The translations under genes were made by a program, and so were the position numbers. A stretch of 64,000 nt of DNA from Halorubrum vacuolatum (GTDB taxonomy: Archaea > Halobacteriota > Halobacteria > Halobacteriales > Haloferacaceae), in contig NZ_FZNQ01000002.1 of NCBI RefSeq assembly GCF_900188065.1, positions 186,001 to 250,000 on the forward strand. Direction: 5' to 3'. This document shows positions 8,049 through 15,890 of this stretch, piece after piece. Numbering within the stretch: position 1 is the first letter of the stretch; every line of letters starts with the position of its first letter. The notes beneath the pieces were generated by a model that saw only the letters and a list, made by a program, of their open reading frames with translations, was not told where the DNA came from and searched no databases.

Positions 8049-9358
8049 GCTACGACCGATCGGTTTCAGCCCCCGAGCGTGAGCTCTCCCCGGAGACGGT
8101 CTGGCACATCCAGATGCCCGAGATCCGCTTTGGGCGGGATTCGATCGAGGAACTGGGCTATCAACTCCGCGACAGCGGTGTCGATCGGGGCGCGGAGGGA
8201 CTGATCGTTACCGACGAGACGCTCGTCGAGATCGGCCACGTGTCACGGGTCTCCGACGAACTCGAAGCGGCCGGTCTCGCGGTCGACGTTTGGGACGGGA
8301 CCGAACGCGAACCCTCGATCGCGAACGTCGACGCCTGTATCGAATTCGTTCGCGACCGAGCCGGAGATGACGGCTATGAGTTCTATATCGGGCTCGGCGG
8401 CGGCAGTTGTATGGACGTCGCAAAGGGTACCCGAACCATCGTCGCCAACGGCGGGGAGGTGCTCGATTATGTCGCGGAGCCGACCGGTGAGGGGAAACCG
8501 CTCACCGAGCGGGGCGCGCCGTTGGTGTTGCTCCCGACGACGGCGGGCACGGGCTCGGAGATCTCCCCCGTTGGGATCTACTCCGTCGAGGAGAAGAACA
8601 TCAAGGAGGGGATCTCCAGCAACCACATCCGGGCCGATGCGGCGATCCTCGATCCGACCCTGACGACGACGCTGCCGCCCGAAATAACGGCGAAGACCGC
8701 CATGGACGCGCTTGGGCACGCGATCGAGGGCTACACGACCCATCCGCATACGAGCCTGCTTCGGGCGAGCAACCCCGCCTCTCGCCCTGTGTATGCGGGT
8801 CGCACCGCGCTCACCGAGATGTTCAGCGAGAAGGCGATAGAGCTGTTGTCCGGTAACGTTCGTCGGGCGGTACATAACGGCGACGACCTCGAAGCACGTG
8901 GAAACATGCTTCAAGGGGCGCTCTTCGGGGCGATCGCGGGGCTCACCGCCGGTGCGAGCCTCTGTCACGCGATGGCGTATCCCGTCGGAAATCGGTATCA
9001 TACCTACCACGGCGAGACGATCGCGGTGTTAACCCCCGCCAGCACGCTCGGATACAACGTCGCCAGCGAACCCGAGCGTTTCGTCCGTGTCGCCGAGATG
9101 CTCGGAGCCGACACGTCGGGACACAGCACCCGTGAGGCGGCTGATCTGGCGCGTGAGGAGTATGTCCGACTCCAGCGGGATCTCAACGTCCTACCGAGCG
9201 GACTCGCGGAACTCGTCGATATCGACGAGGAGGCGATCGACTGGCTCGCCCAACAGACGGTCGACACCCAACAGCGTCTCCTTCGGTGCAACCCGAGACC
9301 GGTGACGAAAGCGGACGTCGTCGGCATCTTCGAGGACGCGCTCTTCAACTGGGAGTGA
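8045..9358 (+). CDS. iron-containing alcohol dehydrogenase (4-hydroxybutyrate dehydrogenase/HOT-like)
   Basis: 437 residues from the GTG at 8045, which overlaps the lactonase stop. Group III (iron) ADH motifs: IGLGGGSCMDVAKG (NAD-binding), PTTAGTGSE, MDALGHAIEGY and LCHAMAYPVGNRYHTYHG, which together give the Asp/His metal ligands. The large size and the PTTAGTGSEISPVGIYS and SCMD phrases resemble hydroxyacid-oxoacid transhydrogenase and 4-hydroxybutyrate dehydrogenases such as AttL/BlcB. Predicted reaction: oxidation of the 4-hydroxybutyrate released by the upstream lactonase to succinate semialdehyde. No semialdehyde dehydrogenase (AttK-like) follows; the next gene is convergent. Confidence 0.9.
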   Translation: MSYDRSVSAPERELSPETVWHIQMPEIRFGRDSIEELGYQLRDSGVDRGAEGLIVTDETLVEIGHVSRVSDELEAAGLAVDVWDGTEREPSIANVDACIEFVRDRAGDDGYEFYIGLGGGSCMDVAKGTRTIVANGGEVLDYVAEPTGEGKPLTERGAPLVLLPTTAGTGSEISPVGIYSVEEKNIKEGISSNHIRADAAILDPTLTTTLPPEITAKTAMDALGHAIEGYTTHPHTSLLRASNPASRPVYAGRTALTEMFSEKAIELLSGNVRRAVHNGDDLEARGNMLQGALFGAIAGLTAGASLCHAMAYPVGNRYHTYHGETIAVLTPASTLGYNVASEPERFVRVAEMLGADTSGHSTREAADLAREEYVRLQRDLNVLPSGLAELVDIDEEAIDWLAQQTVDTQQRLLRCNPRPVTKADVVGIFEDALFNWE

Positions 9359-9385
9359 AATCACCCTACTGCGACTGGCCACACC

Positions 9386-10534
9386 CTACCGCGACTGCCG
9401 ATAGATGAGGTTCCGCTGGATCTCGTTTGCTCCCTCATAGATCACCGGGATCCGGCAGTCGCGATAGACGCGAGCGATCCGTCGGTCGGTCAGGATCGAC
9501 CGACCGCCGTGAAGTTGCATCCCCCGCTGGGCGCAGTCGACGGCGACCTCCGTCGATTTGGTCTTCGCGAGCGCCGCCCAGTAGCCGGGGTTCTCCCCAT
9601 TGGCCACCTTCTCGCACGCACGCCAGTTGAGCGCGCGGGCGGATTCGAATCCGAGCCGCATGTCCGCGATCGAGTGTTGCACCGCTTGGAACTCGTTGAC
9701 CGTCCGGCCGAAGGCGTTGCGGTCGTGAACGAACGCCTCGGCCTCCTCGATAGCCGCGGCAGCGAGCCCGAGCCCGTGGCCGCCGACGACGATCCGGCCG
9801 TGGTTGAAGAAGTCCGCGAGCGCATAGAAGCCGCCGCCCTCCGCGCCGACGACGTTCTCCGCCGGCACGAAACAGTCCTCGAAGACGATATGACCCTGTT
9901 TCGAGGCACGCATCCCCATCTTCTCCGGGATGTGTTCGGCCTCGTAGCCATCGGTGTCGGTCTCGACGATAAAGAGCGTGTAGTTCGAGTAGCGGTCGCT
10001 CCCGTCGCCCGTCTTCGCATAGACGGTGAGCCAGTCGGCCTCGACGGCGTTGCCGACCCAGTACTTCTCACCGGAGAGCTCGTAGCCGCCCTCGACGGCC
10101 GTCGCCGTCGTCGACATGCCCGCGAGATCGGAGCCGGTCTCCGGTTCCGAGACGGCAAGCCCGGATATCTGGTCGTTCTCGGCGACGGGTCGGAGATAGG
10201 TCTCCTTCTGCTCTTCGGTGCCGTACGCCTCGACCATCTCACAGCCGAAACTCGCGAGCTGGAGGGTGAGCGCGATCCCGGCGTCCGCACGGTAGAACTC
10301 CTCGGCTATCGCGAGGATCTGTGCGAGGTCGTATCCCTTTCCGCCGTACGCTTCAGCGATATCGCCGGCGACGAGGCCAGCGTCCATACCCGCCTCCAGG
10401 ACTGGCCAGGGGTATTCGCCGGACTCGTAGTAGTCCGCCGCGTTCGGCGCGATGTGTTCCTCCGCGAACTCCCTTGCCTCGGATTTCACTTCCCGGGCAT
10501 GTTTCGGAACGACGCTGTCATCAAGCAGATCCAT
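9386..10534 (-). CDS. acyl-CoA dehydrogenase
   Basis: 382 residues from MDLLDDSVVP. Full-length flavoprotein of the acyl-CoA dehydrogenase family: N-terminal helical domain (EFAEEHIAPNA), middle beta domain with GLAVSEPETGSDLAG and YWVGNA, and C-terminal domain with FGRTVNEFQAVQHSIADM, the MQLHGGRSILTD FAD/CoA segment and the IYEGANEIQRNLI catalytic-region motif (Glu of YEG). Oxidises an acyl-CoA to the enoyl-CoA. In-frame ATGs at 10543 and further up exist; 10534 matches the usual family start and lies about 24 bases from a TTATGCA box. A 10-bp perfect inverted repeat is just upstream (10571-10597). It follows the CoA-ligase gene on the same strand. Confidence 0.93.
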   Translation of the reverse strand: MDLLDDSVVPKHAREVKSEAREFAEEHIAPNAADYYESGEYPWPVLEAGMDAGLVAGDIAEAYGGKGYDLAQILAIAEEFYRADAGIALTLQLASFGCEMVEAYGTEEQKETYLRPVAENDQISGLAVSEPETGSDLAGMSTTATAVEGGYELSGEKYWVGNAVEADWLTVYAKTGDGSDRYSNYTLFIVETDTDGYEAEHIPEKMGMRASKQGHIVFEDCFVPAENVVGAEGGGFYALADFFNHGRIVVGGHGLGLAAAAIEEAEAFVHDRNAFGRTVNEFQAVQHSIADMRLGFESARALNWRACEKVANGENPGYWAALAKTKSTEVAVDCAQRGMQLHGGRSILTDRRIARVYRDCRIPVIYEGANEIQRNLIYRQSR

Positions 10535-10570
10535 GCCTCCCATGTGGACCACGGCTGCATAACGTTCGTG

Positions 10571-10597
10571 AAACAACAACGAACTGAGTTGTTGTTT
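10571..10597. repeat. 10-bp perfect inverted repeat ahead of the acyl-CoA dehydrogenase gene
   Basis: AAACAACAAC, a 7-base centre (GAACTGA), then GTTGTTGTTT. It lies in the 80-base gap between the CoA-ligase stop and the dehydrogenase start, just upstream of that gene's promoter region. Position suits an operator for an acyl-CoA-responsive regulator; a terminator for the ligase gene is the alternative, though there is no T-run. Confidence 0.5.
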
Positions 10598-10614
10598 ATG
10601 CCGACGTCAGCAGC

Positions 10615-12615
10615 TCAGGTCGATTCGCCCCCGGATGGATCGGGCTCCGCGTCGTCCGCTCCCGTTGCGTCCTCCACCGCCGCATCTCCGGCTGCTTCTT
10701 CCGCCGCGACGGCGTCCGCATCGGACATCTCGCTGTCATCGTCGACCGGTTTCGGATCGACTGGCTCGAATCCAGCATCGCTGAAGCGATCTTCCGGATC
10801 ATCCGGGGGGGATCCGCGAGAAGTGAGGATCTCACGAACCGCCTCCCTATCGACCGTGCCGGAGACGGTTCGTGGAAGCTCGTCGATGTATGCGATCGTG
10901 CGGGGGATCTTGAATCCCGCGAGGTGTTCGCGAGCGAGTTCGAACAGCGCACGTTCATCGATCGCTTTCCCGGCGACGGCGTCCGGATCCCCGAACACGC
11001 CCTCTCCGATCGCCTCGTCCTCGCCGTCAGTATCGTCCTCTCGTCCCATCGTGTCCGCGCCTCCAGCGTCGTCCGCGCCGTCAGCGTCGTCCGCGCCGTC
11101 AGCGTCGTTCAGATCCTCTCCGGCGCGGCCCGTCTCATCGTCGTCGGGTTCACTTCGATCCGTTCGCGGTGTCGCGTCGGCGTCACCGCTTCGAGCGCGC
11201 TCATCGGGATCGATGGGACCGTCGACGGTATCCGCCCCATCCTCACCAACGAGATCAGTTCCGGTGTGCCCAGTAGTGCCCGGCCAGCGATCGCCGATCT
11301 CGATCAGGGCCGCCACCTGCTCGCCCCAGACATCGTCGGAAAGGCCAACCACGGCGACGTCGAGCACCTCCTCGTGGCGGCGAATGATCTCCGCAACCTC
11401 ACCAGGCTCGACGTTCTCGCCTCCCGTGATGATCCGGTCGTCGACCCGGTTGAGCACGTAGAGCTGTCCGTGTTCATCTATCCGCCCGCAGTCGCCGGTG
11501 TGGAGGCCGAACGGTCCGAAGGCCGCGTCGTTCGCTTCCGGGTCGTTATAATAGCCGGGCGTAATGGTCGGGCCGGAGACGACGAACTCACCCGACTCGC
11601 CGGGTTCGACCGGTGATCCGTCTTCATTGACCACGGTGACGTCGGTCCCGAATAACGGACGACCAACCGTTCCGAGGTGGTCGCGCGCCTGATCGGGGGT
11701 TGCCGTCGCGATCTGTGACGCCGACTCCGTCATGCCGTAGGTCGGATAGACCGGCACGGAGTAGTCGCGACAGCGCTCGATCAACTCGTCGGGTGCGGGA
11801 GCGCCCCCGAGCAACACGACGCGAAGCGAATCCGAAAGCGTCCCTCGGCTGTCGAGGGTTTGTTGGAGCATCGTCGGAACCATCGAGACGCCGGTCGCCT
11901 CGTATCGGGCGATGTCGTCGGCCACGCCGCCGGGATCGAACCCCTCACGCATGATGACGGTCGTACCGTACAGTACCGACCGATAGACGGGTGCGAGCCC
12001 GCCCATGTGATTGAGCGAGAGGGCGACGAGCCACCGATCCGTCGGATCCACCCCGAGCCTGAACCCGGAGGCGACCGCGGAGGCGTAGACGTTGCTGAGG
12101 GTAAGTTCGACTGCCTTCGGCTCGCCGCTCGTTCCGGAGGTGAAAAGCAGACAGAGTCGATCCGATCCGCTCCACGTCGGGGGGTCGATCTGAATCGGAT
12201 CGACACCGTGTACCGATCCCACTCCATCCTCGGCGGGCTCATCCACGGAAAGCACGGGAACGTCCCCGGCAGCGGCGACGGCTGCCGATTCCGTCTCTTC
12301 GGAACAGACGAGCACGGTGATGTCTGCGGCCTCGATCCGGTCGCGCAGCTCGTTTGGGGTGAGCCGTTCGCCGAACGGGACGAACGTCGCACCGAGTCGC
12401 ATCGACGCATGGACGAGGCCGACGGTGCCGACACAGGCTGGCATCAGCACGCCGAGATGATCCCCCGGTTCGATCCCGTGTGCGGCGAGCCGTCCGGTCG
12501 TCTCCGAGACGAGTCTGTCGAGGCCGTCGTACGTCCACGTCTCGCCGTCCTCCGCGCGGACGAGGGCTGGGTCACTCGGCGAGGAGACGACCCGGTGGGA
12601 GAGCCAGTCGCGCAT
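10615..12615 (-). CDS. menE: o-succinylbenzoate-CoA ligase-like acyl-CoA synthetase
   Basis: 666 residues, AMP-binding adenylate-forming enzyme. Motifs: LLFTSGTSGEPKAVELT (P-loop A3), PTYGMTESAS (A5), LHTGDCGRID (A7), VDDRIITGGENVEPGEV (A8) and the C-terminal lysine of LPRTVSGTVDREAV (A10 region). The N-terminus MRDWLSHR resembles haloarchaeal MenE proteins, which activate o-succinylbenzoate for menaquinone. The family is normally about 480-530 residues: the excess is an Asp/Gly/Ala-rich insertion of about 110 residues in the C-terminal domain (DGADDADGADDAGGAD repeats, encoded by 18-bp DNA repeats near 11063-11110) and a 65-residue acidic tail. Being followed by an acyl-CoA dehydrogenase, a fatty- or aromatic-acid CoA ligase is an alternative reading; menF lies 11 kb away. 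Confidence 0.85.
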   Translation of the reverse strand: MRDWLSHRVVSSPSDPALVRAEDGETWTYDGLDRLVSETTGRLAAHGIEPGDHLGVLMPACVGTVGLVHASMRLGATFVPFGERLTPNELRDRIEAADITVLVCSEETESAAVAAAGDVPVLSVDEPAEDGVGSVHGVDPIQIDPPTWSGSDRLCLLFTSGTSGEPKAVELTLSNVYASAVASGFRLGVDPTDRWLVALSLNHMGGLAPVYRSVLYGTTVIMREGFDPGGVADDIARYEATGVSMVPTMLQQTLDSRGTLSDSLRVVLLGGAPAPDELIERCRDYSVPVYPTYGMTESASQIATATPDQARDHLGTVGRPLFGTDVTVVNEDGSPVEPGESGEFVVSGPTITPGYYNDPEANDAAFGPFGLHTGDCGRIDEHGQLYVLNRVDDRIITGGENVEPGEVAEIIRRHEEVLDVAVVGLSDDVWGEQVAALIEIGDRWPGTTGHTGTDLVGEDGADTVDGPIDPDERARSGDADATPRTDRSEPDDDETGRAGEDLNDADGADDADGADDAGGADTMGREDDTDGEDEAIGEGVFGDPDAVAGKAIDERALFELAREHLAGFKIPRTIAYIDELPRTVSGTVDREAVREILTSRGSPPDDPEDRFSDAGFEPVDPKPVDDDSEMSDADAVAAEEAAGDAAVEDATGADDAEPDPSGGEST

Positions 12616-12754
12616 TGCCGGGCTATTTGTGGGCGGCTACAATTGCCTTGTGGTCGCTGGCCCCCGACCCATTCTTTCCGATCTCACCATCCCCGTTATC
12701 TCCGGTGGACGCCACGAGGAAGCATCCATCGGCCGTTCCAACCGCTCCACCGGA

Positions 12755-13189
12755 CTACTCCTCCGGCGGCTGTCGCACGGTCAACACCGGAACCGGTGAC
12801 GTCCTGACTACACGCTCCGTGACGCTGCCGAGCAGATATCGGTCGAGTCCGGTGCGTCCATGCGTTCCCATGATGACGAGATCGATCTCGTTCTCGGCGA
12901 CGTACTCCGTGATCGATCGATAGGCGGTACCGGTCGTAACCGTGGACTCACAGTCAACGCCGGCCTCCTCGGCCATCGCCCTGACGCGATCGGTCGCACC
13001 TTCGCCTTCCGATTGGAGGGCTTCGATGACGATCTCGGAGCCGGCCTCGAGCGTCGAGTAGGCCGCGCCATCGACCACATACAGCGCATGGATTCGGGCG
13101 TCGTATCGGCTCGCCAGATCGACCGCGTGCTCGATGGCCGCATCGGAGGCCGGGCTGCCGTCTGTCGGGACGAGGATCTCGTTGTACAT
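12755..13189 (-). CDS. UspA-family universal stress protein
   Basis: 144 residues from MYNEILVPTDGS. Single Usp domain: the N-terminal ILVPTDGSPASDAAIEHA strand-helix, LVIMGTHGRTGLDRYLLGSVTERV with the G-2x-G-9x-G(S/T) ATP-binding pattern, and a terminal VPVLTV strand. ATP-binding type. Cytosolic stress-associated protein of undefined partner. An upstream extension to 13273 is open but lacks family similarity. A second Usp gene is at 62542. Confidence 0.92.
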   Translation of the reverse strand: MYNEILVPTDGSPASDAAIEHAVDLASRYDARIHALYVVDGAAYSTLEAGSEIVIEALQSEGEGATDRVRAMAEEAGVDCESTVTTGTAYRSITEYVAENEIDLVIMGTHGRTGLDRYLLGSVTERVVRTSPVPVLTVRQPPEE

Positions 13190-13273
13190 ATCGACTGAAG
13201 CTTCACCGGTTGGGGACAAAAGCGTTGCCCGCGAGGAACTCAGCGGCCGTTTCCGGTCAATCGGCCGGATCAC

Positions 13274-13546
13274 CTATTCCGCGCGGAGTGTCTCGACGAC
13301 CGCACGCTCACAGCGTCTGAGGGCGTCCGGACGGGGGGTCCCGTCCAGCCGCTCGGAGGCGACGACGTTCCATTCCGAATCCGCGAACGCGAGTCCCTTC
13401 ACCCACTCATCGGTCGCGATGATGATCCCCCCGGTCGGACCGGCCCGTTCGGTCGCCACCGCATACTGCAGGCCGTCGGAACGGTTCAGCGCCGCGACCT
13501 CCGACTCACGGAGCGGACGGGCGGGCAACGAATCGAGCGTTCCCAT
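13274..13546 (-). CDS. uncharacterised haloarchaeal protein downstream of TFB
   Basis: 90 residues, no family recognised. One compact alpha/beta domain: an N-terminal leucine-rich helix (LRESEVAALN), a beta segment with GGIIIATDEWVKGLAFAD and a terminal helix (RPDALRRCERAVVETL). Neither cysteines nor membrane segments. It starts 14 bases after the TFB stop on the same strand, so probably shares the TFB transcript. Confidence 0.7.
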   Translation of the reverse strand: MGTLDSLPARPLRESEVAALNRSDGLQYAVATERAGPTGGIIIATDEWVKGLAFADSEWNVVASERLDGTPRPDALRRCERAVVETLRAE

Positions 13547-13560
13547 CGATTTGGGTTCAG

Positions 13561-14514
13561 TTAGCGGAACCCCATCGCCTCGATCTGCTCCTGATAACGG
13601 TTCCGAATGGTAACCTCGGTCACCTGTGCGACGTCGGCGACCTCGCGTTGGGTCTTCTTTTCGTTACAGAGCAGGGAGGCGGCGTAGATGGCGGCCGCGG
13701 CGAATCCCGTGGGTGATTTTCCGGAGAGGAGCCCTTGTTCGGCCGAGACGTCGATGATCTCCGTCGCCTTCGACTGTACCTCCTCGCTGAGCTCAAGCGA
13801 GGAGGCGAAGCGGGGAACGAACTGTTTTGGATCGACCGGTTTGAGTTCGAGCCCGAGCTCCTGGGAGATGTACCGATACGTCCGTCCGATCTCCTTCTGT
13901 GGCACCCGCGAAACCTCCGCGACCTCATCGAGGCTACGGGGGATCCCTTCCTGCCTGCAGGCGGCATAGAGGGCGGCGGTCGCGACCCCCTCGATCGAAC
14001 GGCCACGGATGAGGTCCTCCGAGAGCGCGCGTCGGTAGATGACGGAGGCGACCTCACGAACCGACCGTGGGACACCCAGCGCGCTCGCCATGCGGTCGAT
14101 CTCCGAGAGCGCGAACTGGAGGTTTCGCTCGCCCGCGTCCTTGGTTCGGATCCGTTCCTGCCACTTTCGGAGGCGGTGCATCTGCGAGCGTTTCTCGGAG
14201 GAAAGCGAGCGACCATAGGCGTCCTTGTCCTTCCAGTCGATGGTCGTCGTCAACCCCTTGTCATGCATGGTCTCCGTGATCGGTGCGCCGACACGGGATT
14301 TCGACTGTCGCTCGGAGTGGTTGAACGCCCGCCACTCCGGGCCCCTGTCGATCGTCCGTTCATCGAGAACCAGCCCGCAGTCCTCACAGACCAGCTCTTG
14401 GTCCGCGTCGGTGACGATATCGGTCGAATCACACTCCGGACATGTGACCGAATCCTCGTCCGATACCTGTTCGACGTCCCGCTCCTGCTGGCGCTGCCTG
14501 CTCGGACGTTCCAT
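13561..14514 (-). CDS. tfb: transcription initiation factor IIB (TFB)
   Basis: 317 residues from [10 protein letters not shown]. Zinc ribbon with CPECDSTD and CEDCGLVL (residues about 22-47), the B-finger/B-reader linker ([20 protein letters not shown] and [13 protein letters not shown]), then two cyclin-like repeats (first from about [18 protein letters not shown], second from [15 protein letters not shown]) ending in the helix-turn-helix [24 protein letters not shown] recruits RNA polymerase to TBP-bound promoters and reads the BRE. Haloarchaea carry several TFBs; which one this is cannot be told. TATTTAAA in its own promoter fits leaderless transcription from 14514; the longer open frame to 14568 overlaps that promoter and is rejected. 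Confidence 0.97.
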   Translation of the reverse strand: MERPSRQRQQERDVEQVSDEDSVTCPECDSTDIVTDADQELVCEDCGLVLDERTIDRGPEWRAFNHSERQSKSRVGAPITETMHDKGLTTTIDWKDKDAYGRSLSSEKRSQMHRLRKWQERIRTKDAGERNLQFALSEIDRMASALGVPRSVREVASVIYRRALSEDLIRGRSIEGVATAALYAACRQEGIPRSLDEVAEVSRVPQKEIGRTYRYISQELGLELKPVDPKQFVPRFASSLELSEEVQSKATEIIDVSAEQGLLSGKSPTGFAAAAIYAASLLCNEKKTQREVADVAQVTEVTIRNRYQEQIEAMGFR

Positions 14515-14537
14515 TATAAGCCTTCTGGCAATCGTCC

Positions 14538-14545
14538 TATTTAAA
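14538..14545 (-). promoter_or_regulatory. TATA box of the tfb gene
   Basis: Minus strand TTTAAATA, 24-31 bases ahead of the ATG at 14514. Confidence 0.65.
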
Positions 14546-14822
14546 CCTTGTCCACGCATAAAACTCATCTGAGGAGAATGGCTGGTTCCATGTCCATCGG
14601 CACTTTCCCACGTGGTGCCGGTCGAGTCGTGCGTTTTTGTTGAATATCACCCCTCGATCTGGCCCCAATAAGTCCCATAGAAACCGACAAGATACGAGAA
14701 GTGAACGGAACCGCGGAAATGATATATAAGAACTCTGGAACGGCTTCGTCGTCTTTACGGCACGTGATATTACTACTAGGCATTCAAAAAGACTTTTGTA
14801 TAACTTGAGACAATGATGAGTC
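14546..14822. other. AT-rich divergent intergenic region between tfb and the 14823 gene
   Basis: About 300 bases between start codons, markedly richer in A+T than the surroundings. It holds the tfb promoter at one end, a TTTGTATAA box at 14795-14802 about 25 bases before the ATG at 14823, and an extra ATATATAAG at about 14718-14726 that could be a second promoter. No convincing small gene: the open frames through it have no family-like sequence. Confidence 0.5.
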
Positions 14823-15224
14823 ATGAGCACGACCGAACGGACGGGGGTTGAGGCAACGATCCGACGGTGTCGACCGGCCGATATTCAGCCGATCGTGATC
14901 GACGGCGACGACCTCGAAAGCACCGCACCGGGCCATCTCTCCGATCTTAAATCCGCACTCACGGAGCGGGGCTACCAGCCCGCGACCATCACGGTCGAGG
15001 CGTGTTTCGCCGCGGACTGTACCCTCGCGACCCAGGAGGAAGCCGATCGGCTCCGGGGCTTCGTCCGCGCCGCGGCGTTCCTCGGTGCCGGGAGAGTCGA
15101 ACTCCGGATCGACGAGATAGCCGATCCCGAGCGCACCGAACCCGCGCTCGCGGCGCTCGCGGAACGAGCGTCACGTGAGGGCGTCGACCTCGTTCGGACC
15201 GGTGACCCGTCGCGAGCCGGGTAA
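14823..15224 (+). CDS. uncharacterised haloarchaeal protein ahead of the METTL5-like gene
   Basis: 133 residues, no family recognised. Ferredoxin-like alpha/beta pattern: ADIQPIVIDGDDL, a helix, GYQPATITVEACFAADCTLATQEEADRLRGFVRAAAFLGAGRVELRIDEI, and a C-terminal helix with GVDLVRTGD. Two cysteines (in ACFAADC) spaced five apart. Only 4 bases separate its stop from the methylase ATG at 15229, so it is very likely co-transcribed and may act with it. Confidence 0.75.
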   Translation: MSTTERTGVEATIRRCRPADIQPIVIDGDDLESTAPGHLSDLKSALTERGYQPATITVEACFAADCTLATQEEADRLRGFVRAAAFLGAGRVELRIDEIADPERTEPALAALAERASREGVDLVRTGDPSRAG

Positions 15225-15228
15225 GCGA

Positions 15229-15876
15229 ATGGCATCCAGACGGTCCCTGGCAACGAAGCTCGGTGTCGTCGCCGGTTTCGAGGATCCCCACGCCGCGCTC
15301 GAGCAGTATCCGACACCGCCGGAACTCGCGGCCCACGTGATCCATCTGGCTGACCTCCACGACGACATCGACGGCCGGACGGTCGTCGACCTCGGTGCCG
15401 GAACCGGGATGTTCGCGCTCGCCGCGGCGTTACGAGGACCCGCCCGAGTGATCGGCTTGGAGATCGATCGTACCGCCCTCTCGACGGCCCTCCGGAACGA
15501 GCGTCGTGTCGCAGCAAGCGCCCCCGTCCACTGGATACAGGGCGACGTGGCGCACGGATCGCTTGCCATTCCGGATCCCGTCACCGTCGTGATGAACCCG
15601 CCATTCGGCGCACAGCAGGGAAGCCGCCACGCCGATCGCGACTTCCTCGAAGCGGCGAGCGAGCTGGCTGCTGTCTCATATTCCGTTCACAACGGCGGGA
15701 GCCGCGAGTTCATCGAGTCGTTCACCGCCGACAACGACGGTGAGGTAACACACGCGTTCGCGGCCGACTTCGCCGTCGAAGCCCAGTTCGACCATCACGA
15801 GGACCCGGTCCGGGAGATAGACACCGAAGTCTATCGGATCCGGTGGGATCGACGCTCCCCGCTTGAACGGACGTGA
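15229..15876 (+). CDS. METTL5-type rRNA/tRNA N6-adenine methyltransferase
   Basis: 215 residues from MASRRSLATKLG. Begins with LEQYPTPPELAAHVIHLA, the N-terminal hallmark of archaeal and eukaryotic METTL5 proteins, followed by the SAM-binding VVDLGAGTGMFALAAALRG, an acidic ribose-binding residue in GLEIDRTAL, and the catalytic NPPF tetrapeptide (VVMNPPFGAQQ) of N6-adenine methylases. Eukaryotic METTL5 modifies 18S rRNA; the archaeal target is probably the equivalent 16S adenosine. The longer open frame to 15175 overlaps the previous gene and is not preferred. Confidence 0.9.
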   Translation: MASRRSLATKLGVVAGFEDPHAALEQYPTPPELAAHVIHLADLHDDIDGRTVVDLGAGTGMFALAAALRGPARVIGLEIDRTALSTALRNERRVAASAPVHWIQGDVAHGSLAIPDPVTVVMNPPFGAQQGSRHADRDFLEAASELAAVSYSVHNGGSREFIESFTADNDGEVTHAFAADFAVEAQFDHHEDPVREIDTEVYRIRWDRRSPLERT

Positions 15877-15890
15877 ATGACGCCCGACGA

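Noticed and set aside
12616-12754. Possible RNA gene between the MenE-like ligase gene and the Usp gene
   Set aside because: No cloverleaf, hairpin series or promoter was seen in these 139 bases.
14537-14830. 97-codon open frame on the minus strand spanning the tfb upstream region
   Set aside because: It covers the tfb promoter and the divergent gene's TATA box, is A+T-rich, and has a composition unlike haloarchaeal proteins.
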